Shown piece by piece: positions 31,435 to 40,706 of a stretch of 49,759 bases of DNA. The DNA lies in the NCBI GenBank assembly GCA_011171075.1, contig DUFD01000048.1, forward strand, positions 1-49,759. The letters run 5' to 3'. The notes beneath the pieces were generated by a model, which saw nothing but the letters and a program-made list of their open reading frames with translations, was not told the DNA's origin and made no database searches. This DNA comes from Dehalococcoidia bacterium (GTDB lineage Bacteria; Chloroflexota; Dehalococcoidia; Dehalococcoidales; Fen-1064). The position numbers were made by a program, and so were the translations under genes. Position 1 is the stretch's first letter. Each line of letters starts with the position of its first letter.

Positions 31435-31463
31435 TTGACGGATTGGTAACCGCAAGGTATATT
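31435..31463 (+). promoter_or_regulatory. Promoter of the CaiB/BaiF CoA-transferase gene
   Basis: TTGACG at 31435-31440, a 17-base spacer, TATATT at 31458-31463, 75 bases before the ATG at 31538. Confidence 0.65.
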
Positions 31464-31537
31464 TCCTTTATATCTAAATTCTGCCGTGCGAAAAGACAAG
31501 GGTGGCGGATTAGCAGAGTCTACGGAGGAAGAGGGAA

Positions 31538-32752
31538 ATGGCCCATAATCTCGAAGGAATTAAGGTTATAGAGACCGCATCAGTCTATGCCGGACCGATG
31601 GCCGGTCGGCTCTTAGCAGACTGGGGTGCAGACGTAGTCCATATCGAGCACCCGGTCAGGGGCGATATAGCCAGGAGTGAGTCTTCCAAGCGTGGCGGTA
31701 AGATAATACAGTCGGACATCAACTACCGCCTCGAGAACTACAACAGGAACAAGCGGAGCGTTACCCTTGACCTGTCTCTTGAAGCCGGGCGACAGGTCAT
31801 CTATAAGTTATTACAGAAGGCAGATGTCTATATTTCCAACTTCCGACCGCGCGAGCTCAAGACTTACGGGCTGGAATACGAGACGTTGAGCCGACTGAAT
31901 CCGGGTATCATTCATGCCAATATCAGCGGCTACGGGAAAAAAGGCCCGGACAAGGACCTGCCCGGCTACGAGTTCACCAGCTACTTCCCGAAGACAGGTA
32001 TGCTGCATGTCCTGCAGACACCTGGGTCGGGGCCGGGATTTCCTCCTTATGGACTGGGTGATAATGTTGCCGGAATGACACTGGCGTGCGGCATCATGAC
32101 GGCCCTCTTCATCCGGGAGCGAACGGGAATCGGACAGGAGGTCGACGTATCGCTCTTCCAGGCAGGGGTTTATGCCCTGTCTCTTGACATCGCCGGGTCG
32201 CTGGTTACCGGTCAGGACCGGCAACAGGTAGAGACAACAGAAGTGGCCAATGCGCTGGTCTCCCCATACCGTACCAGGGATGATAGGTGGCTTTATCTCG
32301 GCATCTCGCAGCCAGACCCTTACTGGTCACGGTTCTGTCAGGCAATAGACCGTGAAGACCTGGAAAATGACCCCAGGTTCGCTACATTCGAATCGAGGAT
32401 AGAGAATCACGTTGCCCTGAACCACGTATTGGAGGAGGTCTTCGGGAACCGGACGCTTGAGGAGTGGAAAGCGCCACTTAACGAGGCCGGACTGCCCTGG
32501 GCGCCGGTACAGAATCTACCCGAGACTACCGCCGACCCGCAAGCACGAGCCAATGGCTTCTACGTAGGTTATAACCATCCGACATACGGCTACATCGAGG
32601 GGGTGGCCAATCCGATACAGATGGGCAAGACCGCAGCCGAGGTCACCCGACCGGCCCCGGAACTCGGTCAGCACACCGAGGAGGTCCTGCTGGAATTCGG
32701 ATTTACTTGGAAAGATATCGAGCAATTTAAAAGCAAGGGCGTCATTGGCTAG
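31538..32752 (+). CDS. Class III (CaiB/BaiF) CoA-transferase with Glu at the usual catalytic Asp
   Basis: A 404-residue family III CoA-transferase. Family motifs are KVIETASVYAGPMAGRLLADWGADVVHIE, the NRNKRSVTLDLS region and ISGYGKKGP. In this family an Asp after a P-x-Y pattern carries the acyl-CoA intermediate; here that place reads LPGYEF, so Glu replaces Asp. The region PKTGMLHVLQTPGSGPGFPP is like the subgroup with an aromatic/arginine-rich loop. The substitution may still be functional but is unusual. The second CoA-transferase (39402-40685) has the normal Asp. The acyl donor and acceptor are unknown. Confidence 0.9.
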   Translation: MAHNLEGIKVIETASVYAGPMAGRLLADWGADVVHIEHPVRGDIARSESSKRGGKIIQSDINYRLENYNRNKRSVTLDLSLEAGRQVIYKLLQKADVYISNFRPRELKTYGLEYETLSRLNPGIIHANISGYGKKGPDKDLPGYEFTSYFPKTGMLHVLQTPGSGPGFPPYGLGDNVAGMTLACGIMTALFIRERTGIGQEVDVSLFQAGVYALSLDIAGSLVTGQDRQQVETTEVANALVSPYRTRDDRWLYLGISQPDPYWSRFCQAIDREDLENDPRFATFESRIENHVALNHVLEEVFGNRTLEEWKAPLNEAGLPWAPVQNLPETTADPQARANGFYVGYNHPTYGYIEGVANPIQMGKTAAEVTRPAPELGQHTEEVLLEFGFTWKDIEQFKSKGVIG

Positions 32753-32981
32753 ACAACCCGGTGCTCAGGGCTTGTTTAGCTCAGTCATCAATATATGATG
32801 ACGCGCTCACGAAATATCAGTGCTGTTCATCCTTGACAAGGTAAAAGCAGTATAATAACCTGCTGAGACAACATGGACAGAGTAGACACCTGTGCTTATT
32901 GCGAAACACCCTTTCAATGGATGTCCTGAATAGGTATACTGTGTTCATGGGGTCAGTATAAAAGATAGTTGGAGGACCGTT

Positions 32982-33887
32982 ATGAATGAATATATATCCA
33001 TGGAAAAGCGTTTTCGATATGACTGCTCAGGCAAATGGTTCAAGGGTAGTGTCCATGTGCATACCACCAACTCCAGTGGTGGTCTGACCGTGGACGAGAC
33101 GACTGCTTTCTACGCCGAGGCAGGCTACGACTTCATCTGCATTACTGACAAGATGGTTCCTTTTACCGGGGATCCAGATGCCCAGTATCCGCTTCTTGTA
33201 TTGGACGGGATAGAAGTGGAGGGACAGGATGACCAGGGTTCTTATTACCATGTAGTTTGTATTGAAGGTATTGATGGCATCACCGGCGATACGAAGCTAA
33301 CGGAGGTTATCAGAAGAGTACGGGCACAAGGGGGCATCCTTGTCTGGGCTCATCCGCATACATCCAATAACACCGTAGCGGAAGGGATTCGTCACAAATT
33401 TCACGGTGTTGAGGTGTTCAACTCTATCGCCCAGATAGCCTTCGGGAAGGGCATGGGAGCTTTTCACTGGGATGCCTCACTGATACATCAGCCCGATATG
33501 CTCGGATTTGCCACCGACGATGCCCACTTCATCACAGAGGTCCCAGCGGAAAAAGGTGGGTGGATTATGGTCAATGCACCGGAGCTCTCCCGTGATGCGA
33601 TAATAGCGTCAATTCACAGGGGAAACTTTTACAGTTCCAGCGGTCCGCTCTTTAAGTCGATATCTATTGAGCAGGGTAACCGGATAGTGGCTGAGACTTC
33701 TCCCGTTATCTACGCACGTTTGGTCGGTGCTAGAGGACTGAATAAGTACAGGGGTACAAAAAATAAAGAGCCGATGATGGAGATGCACTTCCGATTACCT
33801 GATGACTGGTCTTACGCACGCCTGGAGATTGAGGACGCCAATGGCAGAGTCGCCTGGAGTAACCCTCTTCTCATCGGTAAAGGGTAA
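32982..33887 (+). CDS. PHP-domain metal-dependent hydrolase
   Basis: A 301-residue PHP-type protein. The metal ligands are visible: HVHTTNS, ITDK, GIEVEGQ, the WAHPHTSN histidine, EVFNS and TDDAH. Proteins of this type hydrolyse phosphate esters or nucleotides such as phosphoadenosine or phosphohistidine. The C-terminal part (about 230-300) has a beta-sandwich look (KSISIEQGNRIVAE, YARLEIEDANGRVAWSNP). Substrate unknown. Confidence 0.85.
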   Translation: MNEYISMEKRFRYDCSGKWFKGSVHVHTTNSSGGLTVDETTAFYAEAGYDFICITDKMVPFTGDPDAQYPLLVLDGIEVEGQDDQGSYYHVVCIEGIDGITGDTKLTEVIRRVRAQGGILVWAHPHTSNNTVAEGIRHKFHGVEVFNSIAQIAFGKGMGAFHWDASLIHQPDMLGFATDDAHFITEVPAEKGGWIMVNAPELSRDAIIASIHRGNFYSSSGPLFKSISIEQGNRIVAETSPVIYARLVGARGLNKYRGTKNKEPMMEMHFRLPDDWSYARLEIEDANGRVAWSNPLLIGKG

Positions 33888-33946
33888 TTACCCCGGATAT
33901 TTCGCAACGGACCAGCCTGTGTCGGGCGCTGGTCAAAAGGGGAAAA

Positions 33947-34714
33947 ATGAGTGAATTATTGCTGGTGGAGACTAAAGAGCATATCTGTACCATTTCTCTC
34001 AACCGACCTGATAAGCGGAATGCCCTGAACCCCGACCTGCTGCGCCTTATGAAAGATACCTTTAGCAACATAAAGGCGGGAGGAGAAGTCAGGGTAGTAG
34101 TCCTGCGCGGTGCTGGAGAAAAGGCTTTTTGTGCCGGCGCAGACCTTCCGGCCGTGCTATCGGCAGAAAGCGGTCGGGATATTCTACAGGACGCTATCGA
34201 AAGCGTGGTTAACTGTCCATGCCCGGTTATTGCCATGATTTACGGGTATGCAGTGGGGGCAGGGTGTGACCTTGCGTCTGCCTGTGATTTGAGAATTATC
34301 GCCGACTCAGCCCGGATGGGGATAAATCCGGTCAAACTCGGCCTGGTGTATACCCCGAAGGCCATAGGGCGACTTGTTAGACTGATTGGTCCCGGTTACG
34401 CCAAGGAGCTATTCTTGACCGGCAGGTTCTTCACGGCGCAGAGGGCAAAGGAAATGGGACTGGTAAACTATGTTGTCCCTGAGGATGAACTGCTGGCTAC
34501 TACCTACGCCCTGGCCCAGGAAATCGTCGAAAATGCCCCCCTGGCCGTGGCCGGCACCAAGTCTATCATAAATAAATACATAGATAGTAAATTAAGTCCG
34601 GAAGAAGAAGCAGCAGCACGGGCCATCGTGAGAAATGTCCGGCAGACCGAGGACATGAAAGAAGGGGTGCAGGCCTTTGCAGAGAAACGGAAACCCGAAT
34701 TCCAGGGGAAATGA
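33947..34714 (+). CDS. Crotonase-family protein lacking both hydratase glutamates
   Basis: A 255-residue enoyl-CoA hydratase/isomerase-family protein. The oxyanion and CoA segments are present (NRPDKRNALNPDLL, GAGEKAFCAGADL, YGYAVGAGCDLASACDLR). The positions of the two catalytic Glu residues of enoyl-CoA hydratase are Asp (in GAGCD) and Pro (in GINPVKLG), so ordinary hydration is unlikely; decarboxylase, thioesterase, isomerase or C-C lyase chemistry is more likely. It shares its end with the next gene. Confidence 0.88.
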   Translation: MSELLLVETKEHICTISLNRPDKRNALNPDLLRLMKDTFSNIKAGGEVRVVVLRGAGEKAFCAGADLPAVLSAESGRDILQDAIESVVNCPCPVIAMIYGYAVGAGCDLASACDLRIIADSARMGINPVKLGLVYTPKAIGRLVRLIGPGYAKELFLTGRFFTAQRAKEMGLVNYVVPEDELLATTYALAQEIVENAPLAVAGTKSIINKYIDSKLSPEEEAAARAIVRNVRQTEDMKEGVQAFAEKRKPEFQGK

Positions 34715-36527
34715 CGCATCCCAGGACTATGTTTTCAGCTATAAGCTGAATCGCGAACCGGAGTCCCGACCAGTCTATCACCATCGTCCGGCTGAACTGG
34801 TAAGGGCAATCCTGGAGAGCCTGCTCAACGTTGTCACACCCATGAAAGCGGGCGAGGATACGAAGATTGACGGTTTCAGATGGCTGATGGACACTGAGAG
34901 TGCTTTTCAGATATTTCCGGAGGCCGATGGCCATTCTCACTCCTCGAAGACTGCTTTTTATGAACCCAGGATAGACCTGATTAAGAAGCTGATAGAGTCT
35001 ATCATGACCATGGTCGAGTTTGAGCAGGACGGCCAGGTAATCAGGGTGGATGGTTTCAGACTGAAAGACCTTCAGGACTGGCTGGTTTCCAGCACTGGCG
35101 ACCCACGGGAGGTTTTTGAGTACGCCGGTAGCCATTGCAGCTGTGATTGCGTCTTCTGCTGCAATAAAGGGAATCCTTCCTCTATTGTTGTGGACGACTC
35201 CCCAAACCGAACAGCCGAGGAAGAGTTTGAGGAGATGAGGACCAGGACAAAATATTTCTCACCGGAAGCCAGCAAGGCCTTGTTCCCTGGTTTAGGCTGC
35301 GTCTACGAGGTGCTGGAGCACCCTTTTTTTATGGAGGTGCTTCACTTACTGAGAGAGAAGATTTCTCAACCGTTCCGGATAACCACCAACGGCTGCAATC
35401 TATCCCCTGAAACAGTCGCCAGGCTTGCCGAGCTTAAACCCGTCTACTTATATCTCTCGCTGAATAGCTCCTCAGCCCTGCGTCGGCAGAGGCTGATGAG
35501 AGATGTAGAACCCAGGACAGCCATTAAGTCTCTGCCTCTACTCCGGCAGCACGGCATACCATATGCAACCGTAATCGTGCCCTGGCCAGTGGATTCGATA
35601 AACGAAATGCTGGACGACCTTTCTTCTACTATCGCCTATGCTGCCGGACATGAGACGCACCTTGTTCAGGTGAACCTCCCGGGATACACCAGCCACTTCT
35701 CATCCACCGGGCTTTTTGACCTCCCCCAGCTCTGGCGGGCGGTTGTCTCCCGCATCAGAGAGCTCAGAGAGGAACATGATTGCCCCATTGTGGTAATGCC
35801 AACTCTATACGAGGAGAATATCTATCAACCGCGTAAAAACCTGCCGCAAATACTGGGGTTGGTAAAGAACTCCCCCGCCAACATCGGCGGACTGCAGATG
35901 GGAGACGTCATTGTACGGATAAATAGCATTCTAATTCACGACAGGCCACAGGCCCGCGACCTCCTTGCCACCCTCCAGCAAAGTGAGGCCAGGACAGCCA
36001 CTGTCGGTGTGCAGAGGGGGCACCAGACTCTCGAAATGAGCCTGGATTTGACCAGAAATTCTTACCCTTACTCCAGAGACATGGACAATTACCTGGGTAT
36101 CGTTTTTGCCGGTACCGGGCTCAGGACAAGTGATATTGAAAGCCTGAGGGAGATTATAGAGGCCCGCCGGGTGAAGCGGGTACTGTTTCTTTCTTCAGAG
36201 TTGATGAAGCCCACGTTCGAGCAGTGCCTGACCGAATCACATCTGCCAGATAAGAGCAAGTACGAATTCGACATCGCCGCCCCCAAGAACCAGTTTTTTG
36301 GCGGTAATATACTCATGGGAGACCTGCTGGTGGTTCAGGACTTCATCGATTGCATCAGGGACTACGTCTCGCAGAAAGGGTACAGACCAGACCTGGTGAT
36401 AATTCCCTCATCACCGTTTAATCTCAGCGGATGGGGCAGGGACCTTACCGGCAGGGTATACCTTGATATTGAAAGGGAGACGGGAATACCGGTTGAGCTT
36501 TTACACTGCGCCACCATGTATGAATAA
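34677..36527 (+). CDS. Radical SAM - PDZ - DUF512-like protein
   Basis: A 616-residue protein; TTG 34677 with an upstream AAGGGG is the best start, overlapping the crotonase gene by 38 bases. The N-terminal 120 residues contain two FRLKDLQDWL-like regions and may be a repeated substrate-binding domain (IDGFRWLMD, VDGFRLKDLQDW). The radical SAM motif is CSCDCVFC in a Cys-rich HCSCDCVFCCNKG, CX3CX2C. A PDZ domain follows (about 395-460, NIGGLQMGDVIVRINSILIHD) and then a DUF512-like C-terminal domain (KRVLFLSSELM, NIL(M)GDLLVVQDF, PDLVIIPSSPFNLSGWGRDL). In better-known relatives the PDZ domain precedes the radical SAM domain. Function unknown. Confidence 0.82.
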   Translation: MQRNGNPNSRGNDASQDYVFSYKLNREPESRPVYHHRPAELVRAILESLLNVVTPMKAGEDTKIDGFRWLMDTESAFQIFPEADGHSHSSKTAFYEPRIDLIKKLIESIMTMVEFEQDGQVIRVDGFRLKDLQDWLVSSTGDPREVFEYAGSHCSCDCVFCCNKGNPSSIVVDDSPNRTAEEEFEEMRTRTKYFSPEASKALFPGLGCVYEVLEHPFFMEVLHLLREKISQPFRITTNGCNLSPETVARLAELKPVYLYLSLNSSSALRRQRLMRDVEPRTAIKSLPLLRQHGIPYATVIVPWPVDSINEMLDDLSSTIAYAAGHETHLVQVNLPGYTSHFSSTGLFDLPQLWRAVVSRIRELREEHDCPIVVMPTLYEENIYQPRKNLPQILGLVKNSPANIGGLQMGDVIVRINSILIHDRPQARDLLATLQQSEARTATVGVQRGHQTLEMSLDLTRNSYPYSRDMDNYLGIVFAGTGLRTSDIESLREIIEARRVKRVLFLSSELMKPTFEQCLTESHLPDKSKYEFDIAAPKNQFFGGNILMGDLLVVQDFIDCIRDYVSQKGYRPDLVIIPSSPFNLSGWGRDLTGRVYLDIERETGIPVELLHCATMYE

Positions 36528-36607
36528 AAAACAGATTCCTGATATTGCTATAATGTCAGGAGAGCCAGACAGGAGGACAAGCTCTGGCACACAGGAGGCC
36601 TGCCGAC

Positions 36608-37594
36608 ATGAAATTGGTTGAGCAAATGCTCAGCGGGAATACTGCTGCCCTGGCACGGTTGATTAGCCTGGTAGAGGACGGGAGCAGCGAAGTGTCCCAA
36701 ATTATGAAGCTGATTTATCCCCGCACAGGGAAAGCCTACCGCATTGGCCTGACCGGACCTCCCGGACTGGGCAAGAGCACCATAGTCGACAAGCTGACAG
36801 CGGTGGCCAGAGGTCAGGGCCTGGAGGTAGGAATCATTGCGGTGGACCCCACCAGTCCGTTTTCGGGAGGCGCTCTATTAGGCGATAGAATCAGGATGCA
36901 GCAGCACTATCTTGATGAAGGCGTCTTTATTCGCAGCATGGCAACCCGTGGCAGCCTCGGGGGTTTGCCCAGAACCGCCAACGAGGTAATCAACCTAATC
37001 GATGCTTCCGGTAAGGACATTATCTATGTAGAGACGGTAGGAGTGGGGCAGAGCGAGCTGGACATCATCAAAAATGTAGATACGGCAATAGTCGTCCTGG
37101 CCCCCGAATCTGGAGACAATATCCAGACCATGAAAGCGGGCCTGCTTGAGATAGCGGATATATTCGTAATAAACAAGGCTGACCGGCCGGGTGCCGATGA
37201 CCTTATCAGTGAGATGCAGGCCATGCTTCAACTTCATAGCGGGCGAACGCGGTGGGAAATACCCATAGTGGCGACTGAGGCGATTAACAACAAAGGTATT
37301 GAGGAACTCTACCGGCAAATTCAGCTACATCGTGAGGCCCTCAATGGGATGGGCATGCTTGACCAGCGGCGTAAACAGCAACGTCGGGAACAATTCATAA
37401 ACACACTGGAGAAGAAAATCAGCACCGAATTGCTTGAGATTATCAGGCAGGATGGTCAATTAAATCAGTACGTTGGTGAGGTAGAGAAGGGGGAAATTGA
37501 CCCCTATTCAGCCGCCGATGAGATTTTGAATTCGAAGACCTTCCTGACTACTCTGGCACAACAGCTATCACAGAGAAAGCGGCCTGGTGGCTAG
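36608..37594 (+). CDS. meaB: MeaB/ArgK-family G3E GTPase (B12 mutase chaperone)
   Basis: A 328-residue P-loop GTPase that guards and reloads adenosylcobalamin in acyl-CoA mutases. Motifs: GLTGPPGLGKSTIVDKL (Walker A), DPTSPFSGGALLGDRIRM, ETVGVGQSELD (Walker B/switch region), NKAD (G4). It sits 5.9 kb from the mutase large subunit, which is on the opposite strand, and is likely its partner. TATAAT lies at about 36550, within an inverted repeat TCCTGA/TCAGGA. Confidence 0.92.
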   Translation: MKLVEQMLSGNTAALARLISLVEDGSSEVSQIMKLIYPRTGKAYRIGLTGPPGLGKSTIVDKLTAVARGQGLEVGIIAVDPTSPFSGGALLGDRIRMQQHYLDEGVFIRSMATRGSLGGLPRTANEVINLIDASGKDIIYVETVGVGQSELDIIKNVDTAIVVLAPESGDNIQTMKAGLLEIADIFVINKADRPGADDLISEMQAMLQLHSGRTRWEIPIVATEAINNKGIEELYRQIQLHREALNGMGMLDQRRKQQRREQFINTLEKKISTELLEIIRQDGQLNQYVGEVEKGEIDPYSAADEILNSKTFLTTLAQQLSQRKRPGG

Positions 37595-37630
37595 GGAATA
37601 CTGCACCTGTTACGGAGGAGGAACAGTCGA

Positions 37631-38968
37631 ATGAAAGCGACCAGCAAGCTCGCCAAGTTCATACACGACTTGAGTTATGAGGACCTGTCAGACGACGCGA
37701 TAGCAAAGGCAAAGCTGTGCCTGATGGACTGGCTGGGGGTTACGGTGGGGGGATATGCCGGCGGACTAGGTGATATAGACCCTATGATTGGTGCCCTTCA
37801 GCCGTTGTTTGGTCAACCACAGGCCACCCTCATCACGAAAAAAAGGAAAGTAGACGTTCTCAATGCGGCGCTAATTAATGGTACCGCTTCTCATTACCTG
37901 GACTATGACGATATCCAATCGGGAATGTCCGGGCATCCCTCCGTACCGGTGATGCCGGCTGCCCTGGCAATGGGGGAGTACCGCAAGGTCGACGGCAAAA
38001 GATTTATCACGTCACTGGTGGCCGGATTTGAGGCCGAATGTAGAATCGGGGAGGCCGTCAATCCCGAGCATTACGGGAGAGGCTGGCACGCCACGGCTAC
38101 CCTGGGTTGTTTCGGGGCTGGAGCAGCGGTTGCCAATATGACTGGGCTCAGCACCGAAAAGGTAATCTCGACTCTGGGCATTGCCGGTACCCAGGCATTC
38201 GGTGTACGGCAATCGTTTGGCACCATGTGCAAACCGTTCCATGCCGGAAAAGCCGCCAGCAACGGGATTCTGGCAGCCATTCTGGCTGAAGGTGGCTTCA
38301 CAGCCCCGCAGGAAATCCTCGAAGGCATCGATGGATTTGGTAAGATTTATTCGACAAAATTTGACGAAACAAAGATTGATAAATTAGGGCAACCTTTCAA
38401 AATAGAGCAGGTCATCTACAAGCGCTACGCCTCGTGTTACTTCACTCATGCCACTGTCCGGTGCATGCTGGGAATCCGGGAAAAGCACAGACCAGCATTG
38501 TCAGAAATAGACAAAATAACGGTAAAGGTGAGTCCGCTGGCCATCGATGTTGCGGGCAATCCTGTTCCTCAGACCGGATTGGAGGGGAAATTCAGCCTCA
38601 GTTACTGTGCCGTATTAGCCCTCGATAAGGGCCAGGCGCTGGAGTCCGACTTCACAGAGGAGCTGGTGAACGACCCGGAAACCAGGAGCTTGATGGCCAG
38701 AGTAGTTACGGTCACCGACGACTCGTTTACAGCACTGCAGTCAGAGATTTGTATCGAACTGAAAGACGGCTCGGAGATTAGGGAAAAGACTGACCTGATA
38801 AGCGAACGTGCCGTATCCGTGACCGGATGGGAATCCATACTGGAGGCGAAGACCGTTAATTTAATACGGGGTATTTTCCCTTTAGAAGTGGCTCGGGATG
38901 CTATCAAGGCTATCAGAGGACTGGAAGAAATCGATGACATCGGGAAGGTCGTAAACCTTCTGAGTTAG
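37631..38968 (+). CDS. MmgE/PrpD-family protein
   Basis: A 445-residue protein of the 2-methylcitrate dehydratase / cis-aconitate decarboxylase family. It has the helical N-domain (LSYEDLSDDAIAKAKLCLMDWLGV), HYLDYDDIQSG, SGHPSVPVMPAALA, and GIAGTQAFGVRQSFGTMCKPFHAGKA. Members dehydrate or decarboxylate hydroxy-tricarboxylic or related acids. It is 36 bases after MeaB and convergent with the mutase operon, so it may process a branched hydroxy-acid intermediate of the same pathway. Confidence 0.9.
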   Translation: MKATSKLAKFIHDLSYEDLSDDAIAKAKLCLMDWLGVTVGGYAGGLGDIDPMIGALQPLFGQPQATLITKKRKVDVLNAALINGTASHYLDYDDIQSGMSGHPSVPVMPAALAMGEYRKVDGKRFITSLVAGFEAECRIGEAVNPEHYGRGWHATATLGCFGAGAAVANMTGLSTEKVISTLGIAGTQAFGVRQSFGTMCKPFHAGKAASNGILAAILAEGGFTAPQEILEGIDGFGKIYSTKFDETKIDKLGQPFKIEQVIYKRYASCYFTHATVRCMLGIREKHRPALSEIDKITVKVSPLAIDVAGNPVPQTGLEGKFSLSYCAVLALDKGQALESDFTEELVNDPETRSLMARVVTVTDDSFTALQSEICIELKDGSEIREKTDLISERAVSVTGWESILEAKTVNLIRGIFPLEVARDAIKAIRGLEEIDDIGKVVNLLS

Positions 38969-38980
38969 TATATACCGGGA

Positions 38981-39409
38981 CTAACTATTAGCTGCGCTCT
39001 GGTGGCCTACAGTTCTTACATGCTCACGTATGTAGTCGGCTATTTCACCGACCATTGTCCCCTGAACAAATATCTCACTAATCCCTTTCTCTTTTAAGAA
39101 GGGGATATCCTCTTTGGGGATAATCCCTCCGCCGATAACCAGAATGTCTGCTATCTCCTGCTCTTTCAGAAGCTCTACCACACGAGGAAAGAGGTACTTA
39201 TGAGCCCCTGACAGACAACTCAGACCTATGACGTCCACATCTTCCTGTATTGCTGACTGGACTATCGTTTCTGGAGTCTGCCTTAGGCCGGTATAGATGG
39301 TCTCCATTCCCTCATCCCTTAGTCCCAGGGCGATTACCTTGGCCCCCCGATCATGCCCGTCCAGCCCTGGCTTGGCTATCAGGACCCTGATTTTCTTTTC
39401 TTCATTCAT
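38981..39409 (-). CDS. B12-binding small subunit of acyl-CoA mutase
   Basis: A 142-residue cobalamin-binding domain with the base-off DGHDRG motif in [17 protein letters not shown] (the DxHxxG His coordinates cobalt), and GLSCLSGAH and VIGGGIIP for the nucleotide tail. The ATG at 39409 gives MNEEKK; a longer frame to 39469 overlaps the preceding gene more. The ATG is behind GGAAGG and overlaps the CoA-transferase stop by 8 bases, so they are coupled. It is the separate B12-binding half that pairs with the large mutase subunit at 40707. Confidence 0.93.
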   Translation of the reverse strand: MNEEKKIRVLIAKPGLDGHDRGAKVIALGLRDEGMETIYTGLRQTPETIVQSAIQEDVDVIGLSCLSGAHKYLFPRVVELLKEQEIADILVIGGGIIPKEDIPFLKEKGISEIFVQGTMVGEIADYIREHVRTVGHQSAANS

Positions 39410-40685
39410 CTTGATTTCCTTCCTCTTCCCTTGCAGCCTGTTCTTGCAGGCGGCGAGCCGCCGGGTCAATCGCAGTTTTCCGTACCCGGCGTTCCATCTC
39501 TTCCCGGTGCTCCTCTTCTTCCTCCTGCAACTTCTTTATCTTCTCCTCGGAATAACCCAGGATGCCGCTCAGGACTTCTATATTGTGCTGCCCCATAGTA
39601 GGAGGCGCAGTATGCCCACTCTCGTCGATAGCAGGCATTTTTATCGGATTACCGGCCAGCTTTATCTCTCCACCCAGAGAGTGGGGCAGATTCAGAATCA
39701 TATTACGATGTAACACCTGAGGGTCGATAGCTGCCTCGGCCAGATTATTGATTGGGGCGCAGGCCATGTCTTCGGCATTAAACAGTTCCAGCCAGTCCGA
39801 AGCGGGGGCCTTTGCCAGGTACTCTTCGATGGTGCGGTTGAATTCCTCGCGGTGCTTTACCCTATCCCTGCCGTTCTTGAACCTCGGGTCATCTACCATC
39901 CAGTCAGCCCCAATTACCCTGGCCAATCTCGGCCAGACAGGACCAAGAGCAATGTAGCTATCATCTTTACACTTGTAGACACCGTAAGGTAATATCGCCA
40001 GGTGGCCTGAACCCAGAGGCTGGGGGACAATGCCTGAGCAAAAATAATAGGAGAGCTCATAGGCAAGCAGTGAGATACTGCTGTCCAGCAGGCTGACGTC
40101 TATCTTTTGTCCTTCCCCAGTGCGTTCCCGCTGGGTGAGGGCTGAAACTACTCCCAGGGCGCCAAACATACCTCCTGCCAGGTCGATTATAGGAGGGCCA
40201 GGCCTGACGGGGCGCCCACCAGGCTCACCGGTGATACTCATTACGCCACTCAAAGCCAGGGCGGTAATATCATAAGAAGGCCGTTCGGCATAAGGTCCGG
40301 TAGCGCCATAACCGCTTACCGAGCAGGAAATAATACGGGGGTTGATACTTTTCAGCGTTTCATAGTCAAAACCGAGGCGTTTCATGACACCGGGACGGAA
40401 GTTATCCCATACCACGTCGGAGATTTTAACCAGGTCATAAATCGCCTCTCTACCTGATTCGGTGCCAAGGTCAAGTGTGACTCCCTTCTTGTTACGATTG
40501 AAGGCCATGTAATAGAACAACTCACCCTGATGGTCGGGGCCAGCCACTTTCCGGCTCGGGTCGCCGATAGGCGACTCAATTTTAATGACCTCAGCTCCCA
40601 AATCAGCCAGTAGCATCGCTCCAAAGGGACCGGCGATGGCCCGGGAGAAATCGATAACCCTGTACCCAGATAAGGGCCCTTTCAT
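39402..40685 (-). CDS. Class III (CaiB/BaiF) CoA-transferase
   Basis: A 427-residue family III CoA-transferase. It has [50 protein letters not shown] and the catalytic Asp in [14 protein letters not shown]. The C-terminal 35 residues are a highly charged coil ([20 protein letters not shown]) beyond the usual length. It lies between the mutase large subunit and the B12-binding subunit, so it probably activates the acid for, or recovers it from, the mutase. Confidence 0.93.
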   Translation of the reverse strand: MKGPLSGYRVIDFSRAIAGPFGAMLLADLGAEVIKIESPIGDPSRKVAGPDHQGELFYYMAFNRNKKGVTLDLGTESGREAIYDLVKISDVVWDNFRPGVMKRLGFDYETLKSINPRIISCSVSGYGATGPYAERPSYDITALALSGVMSITGEPGGRPVRPGPPIIDLAGGMFGALGVVSALTQRERTGEGQKIDVSLLDSSISLLAYELSYYFCSGIVPQPLGSGHLAILPYGVYKCKDDSYIALGPVWPRLARVIGADWMVDDPRFKNGRDRVKHREEFNRTIEEYLAKAPASDWLELFNAEDMACAPINNLAEAAIDPQVLHRNMILNLPHSLGGEIKLAGNPIKMPAIDESGHTAPPTMGQHNIEVLSGILGYSEEKIKKLQEEEEEHREEMERRVRKTAIDPAARRLQEQAAREEEGNQDE

Positions 40686-40706
40686 TTTTTCACTCCTGCT
40701 ATTTCA

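Noticed and set aside
32833-32856. TTGACA followed by TATAAT before the PHP gene
   Set aside because: The spacer is only 12 bases, too short for a sigma-70 promoter.
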